DNA of 64,000 bases, taken from Platerodrilus igneus. Lineage: Eukaryota; Arthropoda; Insecta; Coleoptera; Lycidae. Under the pieces are notes generated by a model. The model made no database searches and was not told where the DNA came from. It saw only the letters and a program-made list of their open reading frames with translations. Position numbers and translations under genes: made by a program. Below, in pieces: positions 48,541 to 60,278 of the stretch (the stretch's first letter is position 1; the number at the start of each line of letters is the position of its first letter). The stretch is taken from positions 1,313,501-1,377,500 of the forward strand of contig JARFIW010001186.1 of NCBI GenBank assembly GCA_036346225.1, written 5' to 3'.

Positions 48541-48985
48541 AATTGTAGTTACTAACTTACAATTTTAAAAGGTCAGTCACTTAGTCATGGAAGCACATTG
48601 GATTGCCTTAACATACACGAATATATTATATATTTTTACGAGTTCTTAGCTAGCGCATGCAATCTCTAGTACACATACATAATTTTTATACCGTGCAGCC
48701 ATTTATTAGTTCCTATAGTCACCAGTCTATAAGCAGTTTTACCATCTGACCGTTGTTATTCGTAACCTATTAAATATATTTTGTAGTTATCATTAGCTTC
48801 AAGACACATTCACCTTTGATTTTATATTTATTTTTTTCGTTTTCGAGAGCACAATGGGAATCGCAACTATAGGATTTTTGGCCGTGTCTAATTCATAGTG
48901 AACTTGGCATTCTTCATTTAAATTTTTAGCATTTAAATAGTTTAAAGTCACTTTTCACTTAATTAAGTACAGTTAATATTAATTG

Positions 48986-51454
48986 AGCATAAGGCCATAA
49001 TGTAGTTTTATAATCTTTAAAAAATCGTGCAAAACATTTTCAGTCACGTTAGAGTTATTTAACTAATAGCCATGTAGGAATTCAACGGCGCAATAATTAA
49101 AAATATGTTATACGGGATACTTTAAATATACATATTTAGAGGCAATATATTTATAGCGTTAACTAATTAGTCAAGTTCACGTATAATAATGAAGTTAGCA
49201 TTCTTAAAGACAATTATGTTAAAAATGATAACACTATTATTACACGCAAACTTGCTTAATTAATTAGTTGACGCAATAAATAGATAGCCTCTGGTTATGT
49301 ATATATAAAGCATCCTTTGTAACACATTTAATTATTATGCCGATGAATTCCAACATAACTATTAATTCAACATATCTAACGTGATTGAAAAAAGTTTTGA
49401 GCGGTTTTTTAAAGCTTGTAAAAATACGTTATGGCTTTTATGTTCTATTGATATTGTAACGTATTTTTTTCTCAGTTACGCTTTCCTTATTAATCTAATA
49501 TAATGTCTCAATAACATAAAAATATAATTTATAAATATCTGATCACTTAAAATAATTCATAAAATATATAATGGGATATGCGATCCTTCGCTTTAGAGGT
49601 TTAAGTTTCTATAATACGAATCGTCAGTCTGTCATTTTGTGTCACTTTTCTATCAGCGCTTGAACAGGTAAGCTGCTATCCGCAGCGTAGAAAGGTCAAA
49701 ATAGTATCCAGGCACGTAAGAAAGTTGAATTAATTTAACCTTCGTGTCTGAATGTGGTTCCTGGAAGCTGTTGGGTGATGAATTTATTTTGTATTCTACC
49801 TTTAACGAGTTAGTCGATTCCTGCAGGCCGAAGAAGATAGAAGTCCCCCATCATTAAAACAGTTGGTATAATTAATTAGATAAATTTTATTAATGCTTTC
49901 TTCGTAGTGCAATATCATCAATACCATAAATACTGCTGAAATGAAAATTTAGTTTGAGATTTAAAATACAAGAAAATAATAAAACATACTTAATGGAGAT
50001 TTGGTTTGGTTAGATAATATTTTGTTCAAAAAATCTTTTATAATTTTAGCGTTAAATTCAGTCCGAATGGTATGTTTCCTGTTGCGTGCATCGCAGATGT
50101 ATATGGAATAGTCCACATCTGGTGTCATATGGTTATAGTCTAAAAGTTCAACTTTTTTTGATTGAACTGTACCTCGGCACGTGAGTGACATTTAATCTTT
50201 AATTCCAGTTATATTTATTTAAATGTTTTACGAATGATCGAAGGTTGAAATTTTACCTTGATTTAGTTATCTTAACATTCATTTAGAAAAAGAAAGATCC
50301 CGTACTAAACTTGTAACTTTACAAAATTTTAAAGCTGGCTATGTAGGTTGCCTATCGTAATTGTTTCACAAGTAGACAGTAGTGACTACACTAAAAAAGT
50401 TGTTATTGACAAATGATGTCAAAAATATCTATCTATCCAATATAAATACCACATACTATTTTGCGTTACTTTAAAAAAATCTTTAGTTATTTTGAGGTCA
50501 TGTAGTTTGATTTTTAAAGAACATGACGAATTTTTTTATAAGATATTAAGTAAAGCTAACTCTTTGTTGAATGATGCAATTTTATAAGACGTTAAATAAT
50601 AAAATTTTTTTGTAAGGTCGACCGTAGTACTACAGATGACTATAATTAAAATGTGAAATATGAATTATTAAGAAAGCATAAACTTTATAGTTAACTTATG
50701 TAGAAGTATTCAATCTAGAGATCTTTGTGCTTTTTTTTTGAAGACAGAACCATACTAGCTTCTTTTTATGTAAATTTTTGTCAAAAAAGTTAATGCTGAA
50801 ACAAACCAAGAGAATTTAATTGAATAGAATCTATTTTTGCTTAACTTTTTTATTATTAAAAATTCTAGTGAAAGTTATAGAATCTTAATAAGCAAAAAGT
50901 TAAGTGTGTCTTATGATAACAAATACCCTGGGTGTATATATTCTTGGAACTTAAATTAAATTATATTCTATTTGATGAATATTTTTAAGGACACAAACGG
51001 TGTCCATGTTGTGCATTTGTTTGTTTACAGGTTAAGTCGAGACATCTGTAACACATCTGGCAATTGATATTTTGGTAAATGCTTTGCAAAGTTGATATAC
51101 AGGTTTTGTGGCTATCTAAGCGGTGTAGATTTAAGGTTTCCGCATTCCCCTAATACAAGTACATGTATCTTTGTATGTTGTTATATTGAAAAATACGGTG
51201 GCGCTCTTTATCTATATTTTTGGTCATTTGACAACCCATGACCCAAGCTCATGATCTACCCAGAGCTAACACTCTACTAGCCGTTTATCTCTAAAGAGTT
51301 TTTCTTTTCCTCAAGCCGTTTTCCATCCAACTTTACCTTGGGCTTCCATCATTAATAAGAAATTCTCGACTTTGTGATATCAGGTAAGATAGTCGTTAAT
51401 GTTATATAGAGGTCCTATTTGTTATCTGATATTCACGAAGGGATTGTTAGAATA
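48986..51454. other. Central spacer of the large inverted repeat
   Basis: AT-rich with no complementary partner. Apart from the short frame at 49961-50191, nothing coding was recognised. If the whole is a mobile element, this is where its gene would be, but no transposase motif is visible. Confidence 0.4.
49961..50191 (-). other. Unrecognised 76-codon open frame in the spacer
   Basis: MSLTCRGTVQSKKVELLDY... then DVDYSIYICDARNRKHTIR, with balanced composition for the first ~60 codons. No domain recognised. It could be an exon or a shard of an element-encoded protein. No convincing splice donor follows. Confidence 0.25.
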
Positions 51455-51899
51455 TTTCAATATTAACTGTATTTAATTAAGTTTCAAATGCGCTATACAT
51501 AAATATACATTTGTTTTAGCAGCACTTTAAACTATTTAAACGGTAAAAATTTGAATAAAGAGTGCTAAGTCCACTACGAATTAGACACGGCCGAAAATCC
51601 TATAGCTGCGATTCCCATTGTGTTCTCGGAAACGAAGAAAATAGAGCTAAAATCAAACGATGAATGTGACTTGAAACTAATGATAATTACAAAATATACT
51701 TAATAGATTACGAGTAACAACGGTCAGATGGTAGCACTGCTTAAAGACTGGTGGCAATAAGAACTACTAGATGGCCAAATGGTATAAAAATTGTATATGT
51801 GTACTAGGGATTGCATACTGTAGCTAAGAATTGGTAAATATGTATAATATATTCGTGTGTTACAAGCAATCCGGTGCCTGACCTGTGGAAATTATAATT

Positions 51900-51901
<2 letters not shown>

Positions 51902-51940
<39 letters not shown>
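51902..51940. repeat. (TA)n microsatellite
   Basis: Alternating TA at the inner border of the unmatched segment. Confidence 0.95.
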
Positions 51941-51941
<1 letters not shown>

Positions 51942-54001
51942 TTGTTGTGGATTCAAAAGGGTAAATCAGTGGGAAACAATAAAATTTCAACAACCATGTA
52001 TATAGAAAAGAGCAAATTATTTACGCGAAAAAATTAATTTTATTCATTTATGGAGAACGGATGAATATATTAGGGTATTTTTGTATTTAATAATTGAAAT
52101 GTTAAAATTACATGAAGAAAAAAAGCTTCAAGGCAAATAGAAGTTTAAGGATACGCATAATTAATTTTAATTTATTTTAATCCAACACGTATAAGCATAA
52201 GGGAACGTGCTTGCGTAAGAAAATCAGTAATTCCAAGGCAAATGTATTCGTTGTAACAGCCAACCTCAGTTTTATCAAATACGAAAAAATAGAACGTCTA
52301 GGAATTGTTATGCTAAACGTTCGATAATTAACAGAAACACCTGCGTTTTAAAAAGTTACGTTCGACGAAGTCGAGAGCATGTTAAGATAGGTTTTCATAG
52401 AAATTATTTTCAACTGTCAGTTTGGTATAAACAACAAGGCTAACAAACATCTTAAAAAGTGAGGGAAATGCACGATCAGTAATATACAACAGATAGAGAC
52501 AGATATAAAAGCGTTGGGATTGAAATGCACGTACAGTATACACGTGGAGTTGAGCTGAGATGTAATCAATATCGATTTTCTGTATCTCAAGTGGGATTTT
52601 GAACAAGACAGCAGACATGCATAAGACAGAGATAAATATAGTTTAGGCGGAGTTTCTGACGGCAGAAAATTTTGTCATTGGTTGAAAGCGAATTCGGATA
52701 TACGGCACGTAGACTGGAGCGAATTTTACGAATTTCGAGACGGTTATATTCAAAATTTTTGGAATTAGATTTGAAAATAAGCTTTTCGCTTAAAGTGTGT
52801 CCACTTAGGGGGTTTTAGAAGCATATAAATACCCAACCTAGGTTATTAACGCTCTCTTTTCTTCTTTTTTATGTTACTTTACTTCGATAAAGTACTGAAT
52901 GCTGACCACCATAACAGTAAAGCTTTATATGAGTATTTTATGTGATTATATTACCGTAAATATGGTGGCTGCAAGTGTAAAACAGTAGTCGCGGACCTCT
53001 AATTATTGACGCAAAGTACGAGTAGTGCATATTAAATTAATAAAGGTTCGGCTACTACAATACAAAACACAAAAATCAATAAATGTAAGCATGATATATG
53101 GGGGTAAGCATCACAAATAATCAAGTTTGTATGCATGATATATAGAATGGTACTGTGAGACGAGGCGCATAGCTTGCAGAGGTGGCAGATGGTGGAGGCC
53201 TGTAGATCCGCTGAGTAGCACGGTGAATGAAAACGAAGCCGAGGTGTTCTGGCAATCATCTTCGACGAGAAGGACGCCTGAAGAATTCTCCAAGTAATTT
53301 ATTTAAAATTTCTGTTGTTTGATAAACATTTGCGAAATTTTGTGCTGTGTGGTTGATTTTTTTGGTGGCATATTTGATTGTAGAAACTTATTGAAAAAGA
53401 TACATGTACTGGACAATTTATTGAAGTTAAATATTAAAAAGGGGTGTATTTAAAACATTCAAAAGTTTATTCAGGATATAAATTGAATTGTAAAGGGTAA
53501 ACAGGTCTGTTAATTTTGTTTTAATTTATTCAAGGTGTAAAAGGCATATATAAACTGAACTGGGTTATTATGAGCGCACCATACTCCAGTGTGAAGTCAA
53601 TATATGGTAACATGTGGAGTCCATCTACTCATATCTCATTGAATTTGTTTAAAAATAATTATAAAAATCAAGGACTTTAAAAACATACCATAATTTGAGT
53701 TTTATAATTAGTGTGTCAAACTGTTTTAACACGTGAATATAACTTATCTGTTAATAGCTGTAAATAAAAGGTTGTATGGTTGTTGTATTACTTGGTGATT
53801 TTATTAAATGGTGTGCGAGTGTGAAAGAGGTATGCTTGTAAATTTAGGTATTCGAGAAGAGGCACAGCTGAGCTAGCCAGGGAAGCTGAAGGCGTTTGAA
53901 GGCGAAATAAAAGGGTAAGAAATTTTTTTTTGAAATTTTTGAATTATTGTACAAGCTTTATGTTGGCCCAGTTTGTCCCAGAAGTTTTGTAGGTTCCACG
54001 G

Positions 54002-54002
<1 letters not shown>
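51941..54002. other. Unpaired segment in right arm, no gene recognised
   Basis: Includes a less AT-rich patch with a TATA-like gcatataaatac at 52821 followed by a pyrimidine-rich start-like region (~52855-52870), reminiscent of an LTR promoter, and a G-rich patch at 53155-53290. No coding motif. Confidence 0.35.

Positions 54003-54046
<44 letters not shown>
54003..54046. repeat. (AT)n microsatellite
   Basis: Alternating AT. Poly Ile/Tyr frames across it are artefacts. Confidence 0.95.
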
Positions 54047-54048
<2 letters not shown>

Positions 54049-54600
54049 TGTGTTAATATTGTAAAAAGATTCTTGTGTATTGGTAATGAAAGGAAGAAAA
54101 GCGTTTGCAATAGAGAGAAATATATGTAGTAACAATGTGTAAGAATTTTCCTGTTTATGTAATTACGTGCTAAAATTTGGCAAACAGATCTAGCGAAAGT
54201 GTTAAAGACTTAAATTGCAAAATATTTTAAACCTATTTCTACAAAAGTTCAATGATAAACGATAACAAGTATATCATTAAAGTCAGAAAATGTTGGCACC
54301 TATAGGCAACACATCGTACTTCTATTTTGTAAAATAATGTATTTTGGCATATGTTATTTGAACGATTTAAAAGATTATTTTGTGCAATAGCGAAAGGGTT
54401 AATAACGTTAGTGGTCACATGGTTGAGTGACAAGTACAGACAAAGAACGACGTGTAATTAGCAAGGTTAATGTATGTCTATCTCTGTTCCACTCATGTAA
54501 AGTTCATATAGAGAAAATTACCTTGAAAATCGCATCTGCGGCTAGTCTTTGTCGTACACATGTAAAATTTTATATATCCCTTTCTTTCTTATCGGATCAA

Positions 54601-55235
54601 CTATTTCATACTAACTCAAACCTCTTACCTACTCGTCCGCTTTCTTGAAATAGCATTTTGCAGTTAATCCCAAGTTTAATAAGTTTAAAGGACAGTAATC
54701 CTGAAAGGATGACTTTTTCTCCTTTTCAGAAAAACTGCTTGAGTACGTGAACTTCTAAAGTGTTTCCCTAAAACCTATTATTCGGGGTTGCATATGAAAA
54801 GTCGTACTTTGTAGTGACCTTTTGAATGGTAATACTCCCATTTGCTATTTCATGCGAAACTTTATTAAGTCTTGTGTGTAAAGTTTCGACATTGCCTTTT
54901 ACCAGGACTTTTTGTATTAGTTCGTACCTTTATGGTATCTTGGCACCACCAGTTCACTAAAAAAAAAAATATTATTTAAGGTATCGTCACGAAACACTAC
55001 GTTAATAGAAGGATTAAAGTTATCCCACATAGCCAGTAGAAGTCACCTACCTCTCAGCCTCAGCACACTTATTAATTTTTGAAAAAGATTAACATAAAAA
55101 TCAATTGTTAAACTGCGTTTCTATATAAAAGAATTACAACATTTACATGCATAAACAACACTCACCTTGTAAAAAATTAGCAGCTCTTAATTTTTTAGTA
55201 CAACAAAACACTAAACACTTTGTAAAAACACTATT
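54601..55235. other. No gene recognised
   Basis: AT-rich, no supported feature. Confidence 0.45.
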
Positions 55236-55239
55236 TTAA

Positions 55240-55253
55240 CCCTTTGAGGCCGG
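55240..55253. repeat. piggyBac terminal inverted repeat, left
   Basis: ccctttgaggccgg directly after TTAA. Confidence 0.9.
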
Positions 55254-55479
55254 ATTAATTTTTCTGAAAAAAAAATCAAAACGAAAACTGTAAATTTATT
55301 TATTTATATTATGGTAAGCTTAAAAAATGTTACTGACTATTAAAAATAATAAGGATTATTCTGCAGGATATGGTATCCCTAAATTACCAATATACAAATA
55401 TCAATTCTTAAGAACAAAGATAGAAAAACTATTTTTTGTAAAAAATATCAAAAAAATGTGAATAAATGAGAAAATAGAA

Positions 55480-56400
55480 CCACTTAGTATGGTAAGTGGT
55501 AAAACAGTTTTTGTTATATTTTATGCACAATTCCACATCACAAGTTGAACACTTCCACTACGTACGGCTAACCCACTTTGTGGTGCTGCAGTTGACACAT
55601 CTCAGCAACATAGACCTTTCTGGCATGTGGCATGCCTTCGAATAACGAAGTTCCAATTAAACAACCTTCCTAAATTTATTGACAGGTTTCTCGTTTGATG
55701 GCCTTTCTCGTTTGGAACGAACTACTGCCCCAATAAGACCCCTGGCTAGAGACAAACGGAATGCTTTTAAATTTAATCCTTTTGAATGGCTTCGTAGTTG
55801 AAACAGAATGAATGCGTTTACTACATATGCCTCAACAAAGTAAAAGAATTTCTATAACAACACTTATGTAATTTACAAATCACTTTATAAAGGTTTTTTA
55901 TCATATTGAACCTATTGATATGGCCCATATGGGCATTGTATTCAATAATCGTTTGAGGGCATGTTATCTCATCAAGGACCCCATTTATTCTTCTTCTTGG
56001 AACACGGCCCATTTTTGCAGGATTTTGGTAATATTCTAGGAATAATGCGCTTCTTCGATCCATCTACTTCATTCCGACTAGTCCACAAGTAAATATGCGA
56101 AAATATTTATAGCCTCGTTTCATGTCTTTATCTAATTTTAGCTCAGGAAAATATTTTCTACGTTTCCAAAACGTACCACAAGCATATATTCCATCCGATA
56201 ACAAAAATCTTTGTAATTCAACGAAATTGAAATAATTACCAAGAAAAAAGTTTATAGTGCTTTTTACTAAAACTCTACTAAGGCCCTTTACGACCCAAAG
56301 CCATATTTTTTTTTCAGTAGAATGTCCAGTCTTCCAAGTATTTATTTGAAAATCACACATAAAACCAGTTGAATCGGATATAATCCAAACTGTATAATCA
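55480..56400 (-). pseudogene. piggyBac transposase pseudogene (C-terminal half)
   Basis: From 56390 downward: DSTGFMCDFQINTW, WVVKGLSRVLVKSTINFFLGNYFN, ELQRFLLSDGIYACGT, KRGYKYFRIF, a stop near 56064, then DEITCPQTIIEYNAHMGHINRF, and near 55620-55540 a trace of the Cys-rich C-terminal finger. The IYACGT and CPQ-II-YN-HMG blocks are diagnostic for piggyBac. The catalytic Asp of the FDNFF motif is Gly and that of the GVDRFD motif is Asn, so activity is lost apart from the stops. The N-terminal half, which should precede 56400, is not recognisable. Confidence 0.92.
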
Positions 56401-57035
56401 TGTTTGATGGGTTTTTAAAAAAGTATAGTGGAAGGTTTATAGAGGTATATAGTGAAAAAATGCGGAAAATTTGAGAAATTTCGGAAAATTTGAAAGATTT
56501 TGATATAATATCTATTTATTATTCCACTAATGTTTCACTTTACGCATGGTCCTCTGCTCGCCCATGTTCGCTGAGGGAGCACAACTAAAAAAAACTAACC
56601 CTGGACTTGTCAAAAACCAAAAAAAAAGTCCAATATTCAAAAAAATTTTTTTCAATTTTCCGAAATTTTTCAAATTTTTTGGCGCTAAGGTTTTTTAATA
56701 ACCAAAGTGCCTAGTGTTTCTTCTAGAAATAAAAGCTACGTTATGGAAATTTAAAACAAGTTTTTTATGCACAACAGACATAGCAAAATGTGAACGACCT
56801 GTCATTTTTCAAAACTCGTAAAAGCAAATAGATTTTCACCACTTTATGCCGGCATAAAACGTTTAGCAGAAACAACTGGCAACAAATGCACGTGGAGCCC
56901 AATAGATAACATTTGCAGGTGCAATACTTTGCATAAAATATTGTCATCGCATTAGGCAGCCAACTTTAAAGGCGGGCACGCTCAGACCACTAGGCGATTA
57001 ATAAGCGACATTTGAACTGTGGTATTTTCAAGTTA

Positions 57036-57053
57036 CCGGCGGTCCTCAAAGGG
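57036..57053. repeat. piggyBac terminal inverted repeat, right
   Basis: ccggcggtcctcaaaggg, followed by TTAA. Confidence 0.9.
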
Positions 57054-57057
57054 TTAA

Positions 57058-57939
57058 ACTCGCACGTGTTAAACAAAAACATCGCAAGTTTTACAAAGTT
57101 ACCTTCCACCCAAATTCCTTTGTTATAAGATGTAACAGGTTCGGCGAGTGGCGCCAAGTTTAACATAATGTGGTTAGTAAAGTGGGTTATCAAAGTAACC
57201 TCATCCCTGTTATAAATTTGTACTAAATCAAATTCGTATACACATCACTAGGTTTATAATCTGGGAATTATTCAAAACAGAATTTTACAGGTAAATCAGG
57301 GGCGGATATTCCATGGGTGCGATGTCTGTGCCTGACACATTAAAAATGAACGGATTAGTAAATTTGGTTTGACATTTTAATATGTATTTTCAATTATCTT
57401 CATATAAGTTTTATTAAAATTGTGTCACCTGTTGTATTTATAAAAAAGATTGTTGTTCAGTGTAATTATGGTACAGCCTATATTATCCAACGCCGTATTC
57501 GTATTACTCATAATATCATTTGTATAAACTGCTTAGCGTGCGGTATTCCGACCGTACAAACACTTTCTTTTATGCGTTACCAGAAGTGCAACTGAACTGC
57601 TTTCGGCTTAACGTTGCTTCACTCGGAGGGTTAAAACTACATACTTAGGATTGATGTCCCTTGTGCTACTTCAATACCGCACATCGTCTTATTAGATGTT
57701 TCACTTACTTCCGGATTTTTGAGTTACAGATTGTTTATAACAGCATTTCTACGCCGTGAATCGCTTGAAGTATTTGTTGCTGGACGCATGTACTTCTTTT
57801 AATTAACTTTTAATTTGTTTCTAATATGAATTTAGTGGTAGTATAATATCATCATACAACGACAAGGACCTTTCTTTTAATTTCGTTTTAATAGTGTTTT
57901 CTTAGTGACTTAATCGTATTTTATTTTAGTGTATTTATT
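57058..57939. other. No gene recognised
   Basis: No supported feature. A patch at 57550-57760 is slightly less AT-rich. Confidence 0.4.
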
Positions 57940-59460
57940 GTTATTTGAATAGAAGTAGAATACAAGTAGAAATAGGGTTTTCAATATTAAGAGAGGAATT
58001 TGATAGAGCTGTTAGGGATCTTAAACTAAATAAAGCGCCGGGGATAGACGATATACCCGCAGAATTAATAAAATATGCAAGTCGGAGAACTTTAGACAGA
58101 TTATATGAACTAGTAAAAGTAATATATGACACAGGTGAGGTCCCAATAGATTTCGAAAAAAATATTATTATCCCAATCCTAAAGAAGTCAGGGCTGATAG
58201 GTGTGAGAATTTTAGAACGGTTAGTTTAACTTCCCACGCTTCCGAAATACTAACAATCATAATTAAAAATTGAGTATAGAAGCTTTGACTGAGAATTATT
58301 TAGGCGAAGACCAATATGGTTTTCGTAAAGACAGAGGGACTAGAGATCCGAACTAATGATTAGGGTAATTATCGAAAAAAGGTTACCAAAAAATAAAAAG
58401 ACTTATTTCGCGTTTGTAGATTTAGAAAAAGCATTTGATAGGGTTAATTGGATTGTTATGTTTAGGGTTTTGCGAAAAATAGAAATCTCTCATAAGGATT
58501 GAAAAATTATTTACAGTCTATATAAAAACCAAAGCATAGTAATTATATTTGATGAAATAGAAAAAGAAGCTAAGATTAGAAATGGTGTTAGACAGGGCTG
58601 TACATTATCTCCCTTGATTTTTAATGTTTATATTGAAGATGCTTTAAACTTAGCTAGAGAGAGAAAATAGATAGGGACAGAAAATATTCATGTTACGTTT
58701 TGCAGATGATATAGCCATTATAGCAGAGTCTAGAAAAGAGTTAGGAGAGTTTTAAAATATTTTAGAGGAGATACCACAGAGTAACTATAGTATGAGAATT
58801 AACTCAGTAAAGACAAAGATAATGACAAGTAAGTTACAACCTAGTTCTAAACCAAAATTAAAAATAGGTAATACCGAGGTAGTATAATTACAAAGGACGG
58901 ACGTAGCAGAAGGGATGAAATAGCTAGAATAGCTCAAGCTAGAAAAATGTTTTTAAAAAGTAAGACTTACTAATAGCTAATAGTAATAGTATAGATAATA
59001 GAAAAAATTTCTTAAAGTCGTACGTATGGAGCGTTCTATTATACGGTAGTGATACTTGAACAACTAAAGAGGTAGATAAGAAAAAATAGAAGCTTTTTAA
59101 ACTTGGTGTTATAGGAAAATATTAAAAATTATTGGACAGAGAGTAACAAATGAGGAAGTTTATAGAAGTATACGTGAGGAACCCTGTATATGAAAACAAT
59201 TAAAGGTCGGGAATGATAGTATGATAGGGCACCAGTTAAGACATGAAGGACTATTTAGCAAGGTCTTAGAATATAGACTACCCAATAAAAATAGATTAAG
59301 AAGACCTAGACAAAGCTATTTAGTCAAATTATTAGAGATTTAGGTTGTGAACGGTATGTAGACCTTTTTAGACCAGCTCAGAATAGAAAAGAATTTAGAG
59401 CTGCGTCAAACCGACCTTAAGAAAGTTCGAAAACAAAACAAAAAAAGTAAATAAATAAAA
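57940..59460 (+). mobile_element. LINE (non-LTR retrotransposon), 5'-truncated
   Basis: A reverse-transcriptase remnant ending in an A-rich tail (about 59425-59460). There is no endonuclease domain upstream, so it is truncated at the 5' end. Its last ~150 bases before the tail match the 3' parts of the elements at 8897-9290 and 59936-60215. Confidence 0.9.
57945..59420 (+). pseudogene. LINE reverse transcriptase remnant
   Basis: Blocks in order across shifting frames: LNKAPGIDDIPAELIK (~58025-58072); IPILKKSG; FRTVSLTSHASEIL; EDQYGFRKDRGTRD; FAFVDLEKAFDRVNW (~58410-58452, first catalytic Asp region); NGVRQGCTLSPLIFNVYIE (~58582-58638); the FADD box at 58699-58710; then INSVKTKIMTS. The C-terminal part has IAQARKMFLKSKT, SYVWSVLLYGSDTW, TWCYRKILKI and RVTNEEVYRSI. 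These are the usual RT order of RTE/CR1-group LINEs widespread in insects. Clade not assigned. Many stops and frameshifts. Confidence 0.92.
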
Positions 59461-59470
59461 ATCAGTTAAC

Positions 59471-59935
59471 TAAATGTCACCATGACATAACTCACAATTA
59501 GTTAGCGGTCTGGCATGCTGGTAACGATTCGTTGCTTACGCCTTACCATAACATATAGTTTAATAAACATCACCATGACATAACTCACAATTAGTTAGCG
59601 GTCTCGCATGTTGGCAGCGAATCGCTGCTTAAGCCTTACCATAACATATAACTTAATTAACGTCTCCATGACATAACTCACAATTAGCTAGCGGTCTAGC
59701 ATGTTGGTAGCGATTTGTTGCTTAAGCTTTACCATAACATATAACTTAATAAACGTCACCATGACATAACTGACAATTAGTTAGCGGTCTGGCATGTTGG
59801 CAGCGATTCGTTGCTTAATCCTTACCAGAAAATATAATTTAATGAACGTCATCATGACGTAATTAACAATTAGTTAGCGGTCTGATATGTTGGCAGCGAT
59901 TCGCTGCTTAAGCCTTACCATAACATATAATTTAA
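59471..59935 (+). repeat. Five-copy 93-bp tandem array
   Basis: The motif catgacataactcacaatta starts at 59481, 59574, 59667, 59760 and 59853 (last copy slightly changed): exactly 93 bases each time. Each unit also has gttagcggtctggcatgttgg and cttaagccttaccataacat. One such unit forms the 5' part of the nested insertion at 8897-9290. Confidence 0.97.
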
Positions 59936-60215
59936 CACTCTTGCTTTATTGGAGAGGATAACCAGGTAATATTTCATTTCCTTATAAAAGGGAATCGTGT
60001 AAACATGTTGGAGTCCTTTAACAACCATCAGGTTGCTAATATCTATGTAGAGCCAGGTAGATAAGAAAAGGATAGAAGAGTATAAAAAGTTATATTAGTC
60101 AAATTATTAAGAATATAGGTAGTGAAGGGTATGTAGAACTTTTTAAATTAGCACAGAATAGAAAAGAAGTTAGAGCTGCCTCAAACCGAAATTTAATAAA
60201 GGTCAAAAATTAAAA
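59471..60215 (+). mobile_element. LINE-tailed non-autonomous element, multi-monomer copy
   Basis: The 93-bp array is followed by a unique part (acactcttgctttattggagagg...) and a LINE-like 3' end (agtcaaattattaagaatataggtagtg...gagctgcctcaaaccg) with an A-rich tail. It is the same arrangement as 8897-9290 but with five monomers instead of one. It lies immediately downstream of the LINE's own tail. Confidence 0.85.
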
Positions 60216-60263
60216 AAAAATTGTTTTTTGATAGTGAAATGAATTAAAACAATTTATAATAGT

Positions 60264-60278
60264 GGTAAGTATATAGCA
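60264..60278. repeat. Target-site duplication (left) of SINE copy 3
   Basis: ggtaagtatatagca. Matches 60528-60542 (ggtaagcatgtagca) at 13 of 15 positions. Confidence 0.75.

Larger units (their letters stand above)
47225..48985. repeat. Left arm of large imperfect inverted repeat
   Basis: The outer part (47225-47786, including ggaacagagatagacatacatta near 47340 and the (TA)n tract) matches the reverse complement of 54600-54003. The inner part (48590-48985, including cgagagcacaatgggaatcgc near 48845 and gtttaaatagtttaaagt-like) matches the reverse complement of 51885-51455. Between them lie further copies of the internal unit. There are no open frames with known motifs. Confidence 0.85.
51455..54600. 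repeat. Right arm of large imperfect inverted repeat
   Basis: 51455-51885 pairs with 48590-48985, and 54003-54600 pairs with 47225-47786. The 51941-54002 stretch has no counterpart in the left arm and lies between two (TA)n tracts, suggesting an insertion. Confidence 0.85.
55240..57053 (-). mobile_element. piggyBac-like element with TTAA flanks
   Basis: Starts ccctttgaggccgg and ends (complement) ccctttgaggaccgccgg, with TTAA on both sides (55236-55239 and 57054-57057), the piggyBac target. It is 1814 bp, short for the family, and holds the C-terminal part of a transposase on the minus strand. Confidence 0.95.

Noticed and set aside
53944..54135. Frames with long Ile-Tyr repeats
   Set aside because: Translation of an (AT)n tract.
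57945..58132. Minus-strand 63-codon frame over the LINE
   Set aside because: Antisense shadow of the reverse-transcriptase block with GIDDIPAELIK.
59471..59935. CRISPR-like array (five regular 93-bp repeats)
   Set aside because: The repeats are adjacent with no variable spacers, and the context is an animal retroelement.
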